NCBI RefSeq assembly: GCF_001403795.1
Contig: NZ_CXSU01000012.1
Span: 546,216 to 610,215, forward strand
Direction: 5' to 3'
Length of the DNA: 64,000 nucleotides
Source of the DNA: Jannaschia donghaensis
GTDB taxonomy: Bacteria > Pseudomonadota > Alphaproteobacteria > Rhodobacterales > Rhodobacteraceae
Under the pieces are notes generated by a model that had not been told where the DNA came from, did not search any database, and saw only the letters and a program-made list of their open reading frames with translations. This document shows, piece after piece, positions 24,560 through 32,497 of the stretch; position 1 is the stretch's first letter, and every line of letters starts with the position of its first letter. The position numbers and the translations under genes are program-made.

Positions 24560-24986
24560 ACGACAGTCGCAATGGCATCGAATTTCAGGGGTGACGCACG
24601 GGTGATCTACGTCACCCGTATCGGATCGCACCGTTTTGCATCTATCGAGGCACTTCTGTGCGTTTGAATCTGTCCCCGGACATGATGGTATGACGCGCGC
24701 CGGGAGCTTCGTTGATCGACAGCCGCCAGACGGAGCGACGAGGGCGCAAAACCACTGGTCCGATTTTGAGAGTAGGCGCCGTAAGCGTCCTGCAGGTCGC
24801 CCGGACGAGGTCGTCACCAAGATGTCGCAGGTCGAGCCGACATCGCAGCAGGTTTGCGATATATCGACGGTCTGAGTGCAATCTGCCGGGCTGGCCCCGG
24901 TCTAGGGGCCGCGGGCGGATTGCCGCGGACGTCGGGTCGGACGCTTGGCCGTTGCGCGCGCCATTCCGGCGGCGTAACCCGAGGCC
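24560..24986. other. Long intergenic region between the ABC operon and ymdB
   Basis: A 427-base stretch without a convincing gene. It contains the alternative hairpins at 24588-24619 and a GGCCCC-GGTCTA-GGGGCC hairpin at 24893-24910. The rest is high-GC and has no obvious family match. A structured RNA is possible, but I cannot confirm one by eye. The ymdB ribosome binding site (GAGG) is at its right end. Confidence 0.5.
24588..24619. promoter_or_regulatory. Mutually exclusive inverted repeats after the ABC operon
   Basis: The repeat GGGTGACG at 24589-24596 pairs with CGTCACCC at 24610-24617. The overlapping ACGGGTGA (24598-24605) pairs with TCACCCGT (24612-24619), both 8 bp. The right arm can pair with only one of the two left arms at a time. 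There is no T-run, so it is a weak terminator candidate. It could be an operator with three copies of a GGGTGA-like half-site. Confidence 0.3.
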
Positions 24987-25799
24987 ATGCGTATTCTATT
25001 TCTTGGCGACGTCATGGGCCGCACGGGCCGCACCGCGATAACCGAGCGTCTGCCGGGCCTGCGGGCCGACTGGCGGCTGGATGCCGTGGTCGTGAACGGG
25101 GAAAATGCGTCGTCGGGCCGGGGGCTGAACGCCAAGCAGGCCAAGGCGATTTTCGACGCGGGGGCCGATGTCGTCACGTTGGGCGACCACGCCTTCGACC
25201 AGAAGGACATGATGCAGGCGATCGAGCATGATCCGCGCATCCTGCGCCCCATCAATTTCGCCAAATCGGCACCGGGCAAGGGATGGCGGGTGTTCGATAT
25301 CGCGGGGCGCAAGATGCTGGTGGCGCAGGTGCTGGGGCAGGTGTTCATGTCGCGGACCTACGACGATCCGTTTTCCGCGATCGAGCCTGTGCTCAAGGCG
25401 CACCCGCTGGGCCGCGCGGTGCAAGCGACGCTGGTCGACGTGCATTGCGAAGCCACGAGCGAGAAGATGGCGATGGGTCATTTTTGCGACGGGCGGGCCA
25501 GTGTCGTCGTCGGCACGCACACCCATATCCCGACGGCCGATGCCTGCATCCTGCCCAAGGGCACGGCGTTTCAGGCCGATGCGGGCATGTGCGGCGACTA
25601 CGATTCAGTGATCGGGATGGAGAAGACAGAGCCGATGCGCCGCTTTATCACCGGCATGACCCGCGACCGGTTCGAGCCGGCGAGCGGGGAGGCGACGCTT
25701 TGCGGTCTGTTCGTCGAAACCGACGACGCGACCGGACTTGCGCGCGAGGTCGTGCAGGTGCGCCAGGGCGGCCGTTTGTCGCAATGCGGGCCGGAGTAG
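24987..25799 (+). CDS. YmdB-family metallophosphoesterase (TIGR00282 type)
   Basis: A 270-residue binuclear metal phosphodiesterase. Conserved metal-ligand motifs are FLGDVMGRTG (8-16 region), VVNGENASSG, TLGDHAFDQKD, VDVHCEATSEK and GTHTHIPTAD. This is the pattern of B. subtilis YmdB, which hydrolyses cyclic nucleotides. The ATG has GAGG a few bases upstream. An SLC13-type transporter gene follows after seven bases on the same strand, so the two are probably co-transcribed. Its role in the cell is not established by sequence. Confidence 0.9.
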   Translation: MRILFLGDVMGRTGRTAITERLPGLRADWRLDAVVVNGENASSGRGLNAKQAKAIFDAGADVVTLGDHAFDQKDMMQAIEHDPRILRPINFAKSAPGKGWRVFDIAGRKMLVAQVLGQVFMSRTYDDPFSAIEPVLKAHPLGRAVQATLVDVHCEATSEKMAMGHFCDGRASVVVGTHTHIPTADACILPKGTAFQADAGMCGDYDSVIGMEKTEPMRRFITGMTRDRFEPASGEATLCGLFVETDDATGLAREVVQVRQGGRLSQCGPE

Positions 25800-25806
25800 C
25801 CGCGCC

Positions 25807-27588
25807 GTGACGTGGATCGACCTGCCGCCGGGCAGCGAAGCCTGGGTGACCATCGGTGTTCTGGCGGTGATGCTGGCGCTGTTCGTGCGCGAGGTCTATC
25901 CCACCGAAGTTGTCGCGATGTCGGGCGCGGCGTTCCTGCTGGCCATTGGCGTCCTGCCTTACGACGAGGCGGTGCAGGTCCTGTCGAACCCCGCGCCCTG
26001 GACCATAGCGGCGATGTTCCTGCTGATGGGGGCGTTGGTGCGGACCGGCGCGCTGGATTGGTTCACGCGCTATGCCGAAGGGCAGGTGGGCACGCGGCCG
26101 CGGTTCGCGATTGGCGTGTTGTTGTTGTTCGTGCTGGTGGCGTCTGCCTTCGTGGCGAACACGCCGGTCGTCGTCGTGATGATTCCGGTGTTCGTGCAAC
26201 TGGCGGGCAAGATGGGTCTGGCGCCGTCGAAGCTGCTGATCCCGCTGTCGTATGCGTCGATCCTGGGCGGGACGATCACCTTGATCGGGACGTCCACGAA
26301 CCTTCTGGTCGACGGTGTCGCGCGGGCGCAGGGGATGGAGCCGTTCACCATCTTCGAAGTGTCGCCGCTGGCCATTCCCGTGGCGATTGCGGGAATGGCG
26401 TATCTGTATCTGATCGGGCGGCATCTTCTGCCTGAGCGCACGTCGATGGCGGCGATGCTGGGGGGGGCGCGGAAGTCGGCCAAATTCTTCTCCGAAGCGG
26501 TCATTCCACCGGAGTCCAACTTGATCGGGCGCGAGGCGCTGGATGTGCAGTTGTTCAAGCGGGAGGGTGTGCGCCTGATCGACGTGGTGCGCGGGGATGC
26601 GTCGCTGCGGCGCAATCTGAAGACCGTCACGCTGGAAGTCGGGGACCGGGTCATCCTGCGCACGGAGATTGCGGAGCTTCTGACGTTGCAGCGCAATCCG
26701 GATCTGAAGCGGCTGGATCAGGTGGGATCGGTGGAATCCACGACCGTCGAGGTTCTGATCACGCCGGACGCCAAGATGGTCGGGCGCCGGTTGGGCAACC
26801 TGCGCCTGCGTCGCCGATACGGCGTCTATACGCTGGCGCTGCACCGGCGGGACCGCAACATGTCGGGACAACTGGACGACGTGGTGGTCCGGGTGGGCGA
26901 CACGATCCTTCTGGAAGGCGCGGACGAGGATATCAGCCGTTTGTCGCAGGATCTCAATCTGGTGGAGGTCAGCCAGCCGCGCGAACAGGCGTTCCGGCGC
27001 GAACGCAGTTGGATTCCGATCCTTGCGGTCGCGGGGATCGTGGCGCTGTCGGCGCTGAACCTGGCGCCGATCTTCGCGTTGGCGATCATCGGGGCGGTCA
27101 TCGTCCTGCTGACCCGCAGCGTCGACGCGGACGAGGCGTTCGGCTTCGTCGACGGGCGGCTGCTGGCGATGATCTTCTCGATGCTGGCCGTGGGGGCCGC
27201 GTTGCAGGCGTCGGGGGCGGTGGAGTTGATCGTGACGTCTGTGGCACCGTGGCTGAGGACATTGCCGCCCTTTGGCCTGATCTTGGCGATCATGGTGCTG
27301 ACGATGGTGCTGACGGAAACGGTCAGCAACAACGCGGTGGCGGTGGTTGTCACGCCGGTCGCCATCGCGCTGGCCCAGACGCTGGGTCACGACCCCCGTC
27401 CATTGGTCGTGGCGGTGATGGTGGCGGCGAGTTGTGCCTTTTCGACACCCATCGGCTACCAGACGAACATGCTGGTCTATGGTCCGGGCGGATATCGGTT
27501 TACCGACTTTGCACGGGTGGGAATCGGGTTGAACGTTCTGGTTGCCCTCGTGTCGTCGGCGTTGATCCCATTGATCTGGCCTTTGTGA
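25807..27588 (+). CDS. SLC13/DASS-type anion transporter with two RCK_C domains
   Basis: A 593-residue inner-membrane transporter. Hydrophobic helices fill residues 15-205. Two TrkA-C/RCK_C domains lie in the centre (about 220-300 and 305-390: TVTLEVGDRVILRTE and DVVVRVGDTILLEGA are their cores). A second membrane half follows to the C-terminus. SNNAVAVVVTPVAIALA and FSTPIGYQTNMLVYGPGGY are the substrate and sodium-site signatures of the family. The substrate may be sulfate, dicarboxylate or another anion. I start it at GTG 25807, with GGAG upstream, eight bases after ymdB. The RCK_C modules may sense a ligand in the cytosol. Confidence 0.9.
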   Translation: MTWIDLPPGSEAWVTIGVLAVMLALFVREVYPTEVVAMSGAAFLLAIGVLPYDEAVQVLSNPAPWTIAAMFLLMGALVRTGALDWFTRYAEGQVGTRPRFAIGVLLLFVLVASAFVANTPVVVVMIPVFVQLAGKMGLAPSKLLIPLSYASILGGTITLIGTSTNLLVDGVARAQGMEPFTIFEVSPLAIPVAIAGMAYLYLIGRHLLPERTSMAAMLGGARKSAKFFSEAVIPPESNLIGREALDVQLFKREGVRLIDVVRGDASLRRNLKTVTLEVGDRVILRTEIAELLTLQRNPDLKRLDQVGSVESTTVEVLITPDAKMVGRRLGNLRLRRRYGVYTLALHRRDRNMSGQLDDVVVRVGDTILLEGADEDISRLSQDLNLVEVSQPREQAFRRERSWIPILAVAGIVALSALNLAPIFALAIIGAVIVLLTRSVDADEAFGFVDGRLLAMIFSMLAVGAALQASGAVELIVTSVAPWLRTLPPFGLILAIMVLTMVLTETVSNNAVAVVVTPVAIALAQTLGHDPRPLVVAVMVAASCAFSTPIGYQTNMLVYGPGGYRFTDFARVGIGLNVLVALVSSALIPLIWPL

Positions 27589-27619
27589 CGATCAAATGGA
27601 ACTGCCATGGGAGGCCATC

Positions 27620-28033
27620 ATGCGCCCCGTCCTTCTTCTTTTGCCGCTTGCGATCGCGGCGTGTCAGCCGATCCTGCCCGGCGCGTCCGGGGCGGCGGCG
27701 AACATCCCCCCGGGCGAGGTGCGCGTCGCATCGGTCGCCGCGACACCAGCACGGGTGACCCTGCGCCTGTCGAACGGCAAGCGCTGCGTGGCTGAACGCC
27801 CCGAGGGCGTGCCCGGCAACTGGTCCGGCGTCACATCCGGCGAGGATTGCGGATATCGGCTGCCGTTTGCGGTGACCTTCAAGCAAGGGGCCGTGCCCCA
27901 GCGTTTCACCATCGAGGCGGCACCGGCGGGCACTGGTCCGCGCGCGGAAGTTTATGTTACCGATATCGACGGTGTTCGTCGGCTGTTCGCCGCGCCCCTG
28001 GGGTCGAACGTGCGGTTCGAAACGCAAGCCTGA
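27620..28033 (+). CDS. Small lipoprotein of unknown function
   Basis: A 137-residue precursor with a lipobox (residues 12-15, IAAC, Cys15) after a short hydrophobic signal (RPVLLLLPLAI). The mature domain has two cysteines (KRCVAE, GEDCGYR) that likely form a disulfide. I chose ATG 27620 because GGGAGG lies upstream; an ATG eight codons earlier lacks one. It follows the SLC13 transporter after 31 bases. No family is recognised. Confidence 0.8.
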   Translation: MRPVLLLLPLAIAACQPILPGASGAAANIPPGEVRVASVAATPARVTLRLSNGKRCVAERPEGVPGNWSGVTSGEDCGYRLPFAVTFKQGAVPQRFTIEAAPAGTGPRAEVYVTDIDGVRRLFAAPLGSNVRFETQA

Positions 28034-28038
28034 CGGGT

Positions 28039-28061
28039 ATGGCGGGCTATTCGCCCGCCAT
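28039..28061. terminator. Hairpin between convergent genes
   Basis: A perfect 9-bp stem ATGGCGGGC/GCCCGCCAT with a five-base loop. The stop codon of the minus-strand gene lies in the stem-loop. There is no T-run on either side, so intrinsic termination is doubtful. It may serve as a 3' stabilising hairpin for one or both transcripts. Confidence 0.4.
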
Positions 28062-29036
28062 CAGCGTCCGGGGCTGTTGGCCGATGGGCGACGGCTCCAG
28101 GTCGCCAGGGGCCTTGCGCCCCTCGGCCGCCAGGCGCGACAGGGCGGCGTTCAAGCGCCGGCGCGCGGCCTGACCCGCGCCTTTGCGCACCATGTGACCG
28201 GCGACCAGTGCCGACAGCCAGGGCCGATCCATCCGGTCGGTCTTGCGCATCAGGCCCATCAGCCACGTTCCGTTCTGCCGCCGCCCGCGCCACAATTGTG
28301 CGAAGCGCAGGGGTGTCAGCGCCCCGCTTTCGGCCCCCGCCAGCAGACGGTCGAGGATGCCCGTCTCCTCCAACCGCGCCTGGATGTCGGCACCCGCGTG
28401 ATACGCCGCGATCCGGGTGACGTGGCTGCCCTGAAACAGGCTGGCGTGCATCGCGTCCGCCGCCTCGGTCGGGTCGGTCACGACGTAGACCCGTGCCGCG
28501 GCGTCGATCATCCGCGCGGCATTGCCGTAGCGCGGCCCGAAGGGCAGGGACCAGGCCGACCGGAACCGCTGCTCCCACGGGGCGATGGCACGGTCGAGCG
28601 TGGCATAGGGCTGCATCACGAAGACGGTGGACCCCGGCGCCGCAACGCTGTGAGCCGCCGCACCGTAGGCCCCCATGCCACCGCCGACGAAGACCACGGA
28701 ATCGTAGTCGTCGAAAAACCCGTCGTCGGTCAGCGTGTCGAAATAATCGTGCAGGTCGTCGTCGCGGAACCACGTCCGGCCTTCGGCCATGATGTCGAGA
28801 GTTGCCCAGTCGCGCTTGCGGGCCAGACCCGTGCTGACCGGCAGACCGCCGGCGCGCCCACGGGTCGCGTCCAGCCCTTCGAATGAGACGATGAGCGTGT
28901 CGCTGTCTTCGGCGGGGCGGAACAAGGCCAGGTGATCGTCACCGATCTGCCGCAGATACCCGGCATCGCCCGCCGCAGCGAGCAGGGCATCGCGGTGTTC
29001 GGCGCGGGTCATCGGCTGCGTCTTTGGATCGGGCAT
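28047..29036 (-). CDS. Alpha/beta-hydrolase-like protein of unknown function
   Basis: A 329-residue protein. The core DSVVFVGGGMGAYGAA (about 112-127) has the shape of an alpha/beta-hydrolase nucleophile elbow, but the nucleophile position (GxSxG) is Gly120 instead of Ser. Related roseobacter proteins I recall have GASMG there and often carry a misleading PAPS-reductase name, so that name should not be used. I chose ATG 29036 (AGAGGA upstream); an ATG eight codons later is possible. A glycosyltransferase gene diverges from it. It could be a pseudoenzyme or a binding protein. Confidence 0.7.
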   Translation of the reverse strand: MPDPKTQPMTRAEHRDALLAAAGDAGYLRQIGDDHLALFRPAEDSDTLIVSFEGLDATRGRAGGLPVSTGLARKRDWATLDIMAEGRTWFRDDDLHDYFDTLTDDGFFDDYDSVVFVGGGMGAYGAAAHSVAAPGSTVFVMQPYATLDRAIAPWEQRFRSAWSLPFGPRYGNAARMIDAAARVYVVTDPTEAADAMHASLFQGSHVTRIAAYHAGADIQARLEETGILDRLLAGAESGALTPLRFAQLWRGRRQNGTWLMGLMRKTDRMDRPWLSALVAGHMVRKGAGQAARRRLNAALSRLAAEGRKAPGDLEPSPIGQQPRTLMAGE

Positions 29037-29192
29037 CAGAATCCTCTGGCCTGGGGCATTAACGTTAAGATAACCCGGCCAGCCTCCGGTTTCAGGCAAA
29101 AAAAGGTCGCGATTGCTTGATATTCGTGCCGCATTGTCCCCGTATCGGCAATGATGATGGCGCTGGCGGATGATTTGCCGGACTGGAGAGAC

Positions 29193-30242
29193 ATGGCAAA
29201 CGCCCCGCAGATCACCGTGGTCACCTGCGTTCGTGACGAAGGTCCGTTCATCGTGGATTGGATCGCCCATCTGCGCGCGCTTGGCGTCGGGCGAATTTTG
29301 GTGTTCACCAACGACTGCCGCGACGGGACGGAGACGCTGTTGGAGGCGTTGGCCCCTGCCGGTGTCAGCCATGTGTCGCAAGGCAACATTCTGGGGTCGG
29401 GCAAGACCCCGCAGTGGCGCGCGATGGCGGCGGCCTGGGACCATCCCGCCTGCGCGACGGCCGAGTGGCTGGCGCATCTGGATGTCGATGAATATCCCGC
29501 GCTGGACGGCTTTGATACATTGCACGATCTGGTCGCATCCGTTCCCTGCGCGCAGGCCATCGCGCTGCCGTGGCGTCTGTTCGGCTGCGCCGGGCGGATG
29601 CAGCCGGGGCAGGGGGCCACGCCCGAACGGTTCGACCGCGCGGCCCCGGTCGGATTGGCGTATCCGGCGCTCGGGTCGTTCTTCAAGACGCTGTTCCGCC
29701 GCGACGGGCCGTTCATGGGCTTCGGCATTCACCGGCCCCGGCAATCGGCGGCCCCTGCGTTCTTCGACGATACCGGCACACGCGACGACGCCTTGGGCGA
29801 AGCGGCGCAGCGGATCCTTTTGTGGCGGGGGGGCACGGTGCCCCAGGGGCGCAGGGTGCAACTCAACCATTATTCCACACGGTCGATTCACGAATTTCTA
29901 GTCAAACGGGCCCGGGGCCTGCCCAACCATACGGACAAACCCATCGACCTAGAGTATTGGGTCGAACGGAATTTCAACGAGACGCGTTGCACCATGATCG
30001 ACCACCATCTTCTCGCGATGCGGACCGAAGCCACGGACCTGCGCGCCCTGCCCGGTGTCGCGGAAGCGGAGGCGGCGACGCGGGTGTGGCACGGCGACAT
30101 GCTGCGCCGGATCTTGGCCACACCGGACGGGGCGCGTCTGTGCGGGCGGCTGGTCCTTGCCGCGAACAGCCGCGCGCCGGACCCGCGGCTGGGGCGCGCC
30201 CTTCTGGATCAATACGCGCGGGCGCAGGCGGCCGCGTCGTGA
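29193..30242 (+). CDS. Glycosyltransferase-like protein (GT2/GT92 type)
   Basis: A 349-residue GT-A-fold protein. The nucleotide-sugar part is VVTCVRDEGPFIVDWIAHLRALGVGRILVFTNDCRDGT (10-46), followed by the metal-binding DVDEY (97-101). The acceptor half includes FKTLFRRDG and LNHYSTRSIHEFLVKRARG. I chose ATG 29193 with GGAGAG upstream over an ATG 14 codons earlier without one. It overlaps the next gene by four bases (GTGA), and that gene contains a closely related module. The pair may glycosylate a polysaccharide or protein; no substrate can be told. Confidence 0.82.
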   Translation: MANAPQITVVTCVRDEGPFIVDWIAHLRALGVGRILVFTNDCRDGTETLLEALAPAGVSHVSQGNILGSGKTPQWRAMAAAWDHPACATAEWLAHLDVDEYPALDGFDTLHDLVASVPCAQAIALPWRLFGCAGRMQPGQGATPERFDRAAPVGLAYPALGSFFKTLFRRDGPFMGFGIHRPRQSAAPAFFDDTGTRDDALGEAAQRILLWRGGTVPQGRRVQLNHYSTRSIHEFLVKRARGLPNHTDKPIDLEYWVERNFNETRCTMIDHHLLAMRTEATDLRALPGVAEAEAATRVWHGDMLRRILATPDGARLCGRLVLAANSRAPDPRLGRALLDQYARAQAAAS

Positions 30243-32491
30243 TCGAGACGCGGGCCCTCGGGGCGCAGGTGATCGACGGGACGACCGTGTTAGAGGCGAT
30301 CGGCGATGGGACCGGATTGCGCGTGTTTCTGGGCGCGGGCACCGATCCGAAGGCCATCGCCGCGCGGGACGGGGTGGTGCCACGCACGGCGACGTCGGTG
30401 AACAAGTCGCTGATGGTGCTGGCGGAGTGGCCCGGCGGGGCCCGCGCCGCGCTGCCCCTGCGGGACACATCGGTCGACATCGCAGTGACCGCGCCCGAGC
30501 CGGAATTGTTCAACGGCGCACGCGTCCTGCTGGCCGCGCGCAATGGAGAGACGCCTGCGTTGGTGCACGACTGGCTGCGTCACCACGTAGAGACGCAGGG
30601 CGCGGATGCCGCCCTGATCCTGGACCGCACGCGCCCGGACGAGGCGGGTCTGGCAGAGCCGCTGCGCGCGTTGATGGATGCCGCGCCGATTGCGGGTCTG
30701 GGGCGCGTGATCGTCGTCACCTGCCCCTTGCCACTGGGCAGTGATGCCACGAGCGACCGGCATCCGTTGCAGGCCCCGGATGCGCCGGGCAAGGACCGGA
30801 TGGCGGTGCCCAAGCCGGACCCCTGGACCGCGCCGCTGGCCCAGATGATCGTCTGGGAGGCGCTCCGCTGGCGGTTCCTGAGCCGGGCGCGCGCTGTCGC
30901 ATTTTTGGACGTATCGGACCTGCTGGCACCCGCACCGCTGGGCCGTCGGGCCTTCGATCTGATCGACGGGGCGCAGGCGGGGGTGATCGCGCTGGTGGGG
31001 CGGCGGATCTATCCTTGGCGGGTGCGCAAGGGGCGCGCGCCGACGTTCGGCGATCATGTCTGCGACCAGTTCGACAACCCGTCGGGCAATCGCCGCTGGG
31101 TCTGCGCGCCCGGCCGCGTGCCCGCCGACGCGCCGTTTCGCCTGGTGCGCGTCGGCGGCCAGAAGCCCGCAGCACGCGACGTGGCGTTCTTTTACCGTGC
31201 GATGGGCGCGCGCCATTCCGAGGATCAGGGGATGCCGCTGGCCCCGAAGGCCGGTCTGGTGGTCGACGACGATCTGCTGACCTTGTCGCGCGATGTCTTC
31301 GGGTTCGACCCGGTTCTGCCACCCGTCAGCGACGTCCCGGCCGCGCGGGGCCTGCCGGCGGCGGTGCCGGGGCGCACGGCCATCGTGACCTGCATGAAGA
31401 ACGAGGGGCCGTTCATCCTGGAATGGATCGCCTATCACCGGGCGATCGGGGTCGATGATTTCATCGTCTACACCAACGATTGCACCGATGGCACCGACGC
31501 GATGATGGACCTGTTGCAGGACCACGGCATCCTGGCGCACCGGGAGAATCCGTTCCGCACGATGGTCGACATGAAGCCGCAGCACGCGGCGCTTGAAGCG
31601 GCGGAGGCGGAGCCGATCATGGCGCGCGCGGCCTGGGCCATCTGCATGGATGTGGATGAATTCATCAACATCCATGTCGGGGGCGGTCATCTGCGCGATC
31701 TGTACCGGGCGGTCGGCGACGCCAACATGATCTCGATGACGTGGCGATTGTTCGGCAATTCCGACCTGCACGACTTTGCGGATATGCCGACGCCCGCGCG
31801 GTTCGACCGGTGCGCGCCGCAGCTGATCCGCAAGCCGCATCAGGCGTGGGGGTTCAAGACGCTGTTCCGCAACACCGGCATCTATCGCAAGATGGGGGTG
31901 CACCGGCCCAAGGGGTTGAAGCCCGACCTTTGGGAGCAGATTTCCTGGGTCAACGGATCGGGCGAGCCGATGCCCAAAGAGATGCTGCGCACCGGCTGGC
32001 GGTCGTCGATGGAGACCTATGGCTATGACCTGGTGACGCTGAACCATTATGCCGTGCGCGACGCCGAGAGCTTTCTGGTCAAGCGGGACCGCGGTCGCGT
32101 GAACCACGTAGAGCGCGATCAGGGGCTGGGATACTGGTTTCGCATGAACAACAACACCGAGCGCGATACGTCGATTCAGCGGATGCTGCCCGCGCTGGAG
32201 GCCGAGATGGCGACCCTAAGGTCCCTGCCGGGCGTGGCCGAACAGCATGACAGATGTGTCGCGGCGCACCGGGCGCGCATTGCCGAACTGCGCGCCGGCG
32301 GTGCGTTCGCCGCCTTCTATGCGGAGATCACCGGAGAGCGGATGGAGCGGCTGAGCCGGATGCACCGACATTTCGGAGCCAACGTCTTCCTGGCCGGTCC
32401 CGACAGCGTCCCCGAGGCGATCTGGCGGGATCCGGCACCGGCCGACGACCTGTTCTTCACCGTGGGCGACGTGGACGAGACGGCCCACTAA
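30239..32491 (+). CDS. Two-module glycosyltransferase-like protein
   Basis: A 750-residue protein. The C-terminal module (about 380-700) has VTCMKNEGPFILEWIAYHRAIGV, the metal motif DVDEF (471-475), FKTLFRNTG and LNHYAVRDAESFLVKRDRG, and is a paralogue of the upstream gene product. The N-terminal module (about 95-265) shows the same order of segments (VLLAARNGETPALVHDWLRHHV, then FLDVSDLLAP), but the metal motif is degenerate, DVSDL at 224-228. It starts at a GTG overlapping the upstream stop. The N-terminal module is probably inactive and may act in binding. This gives three related modules in two overlapping genes. Confidence 0.82.
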   Translation: MIETRALGAQVIDGTTVLEAIGDGTGLRVFLGAGTDPKAIAARDGVVPRTATSVNKSLMVLAEWPGGARAALPLRDTSVDIAVTAPEPELFNGARVLLAARNGETPALVHDWLRHHVETQGADAALILDRTRPDEAGLAEPLRALMDAAPIAGLGRVIVVTCPLPLGSDATSDRHPLQAPDAPGKDRMAVPKPDPWTAPLAQMIVWEALRWRFLSRARAVAFLDVSDLLAPAPLGRRAFDLIDGAQAGVIALVGRRIYPWRVRKGRAPTFGDHVCDQFDNPSGNRRWVCAPGRVPADAPFRLVRVGGQKPAARDVAFFYRAMGARHSEDQGMPLAPKAGLVVDDDLLTLSRDVFGFDPVLPPVSDVPAARGLPAAVPGRTAIVTCMKNEGPFILEWIAYHRAIGVDDFIVYTNDCTDGTDAMMDLLQDHGILAHRENPFRTMVDMKPQHAALEAAEAEPIMARAAWAICMDVDEFINIHVGGGHLRDLYRAVGDANMISMTWRLFGNSDLHDFADMPTPARFDRCAPQLIRKPHQAWGFKTLFRNTGIYRKMGVHRPKGLKPDLWEQISWVNGSGEPMPKEMLRTGWRSSMETYGYDLVTLNHYAVRDAESFLVKRDRGRVNHVERDQGLGYWFRMNNNTERDTSIQRMLPALEAEMATLRSLPGVAEQHDRCVAAHRARIAELRAGGAFAAFYAEITGERMERLSRMHRHFGANVFLAGPDSVPEAIWRDPAPADDLFFTVGDVDETAH

Positions 32492-32497
32492 GTCCCG

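Noticed and set aside
24560-24986. 6S RNA or other named small RNA
   Set aside because: Considered because the gap precedes a metabolic gene and has hairpins, but I cannot match the 6S stem-bubble-stem layout by eye, so I only report a structured gap.
25648-27390. Long minus-strand open frame opposite the SLC13 gene
   Set aside because: Translates to an Arg/His/Gln-rich sequence typical of the antisense of a high-GC coding gene; no motif or ribosome binding site.
28047-29036. PAPS reductase
   Set aside because: The name is used for similar proteins, but no PAPS reductase motif is visible; the pattern is hydrolase-like.
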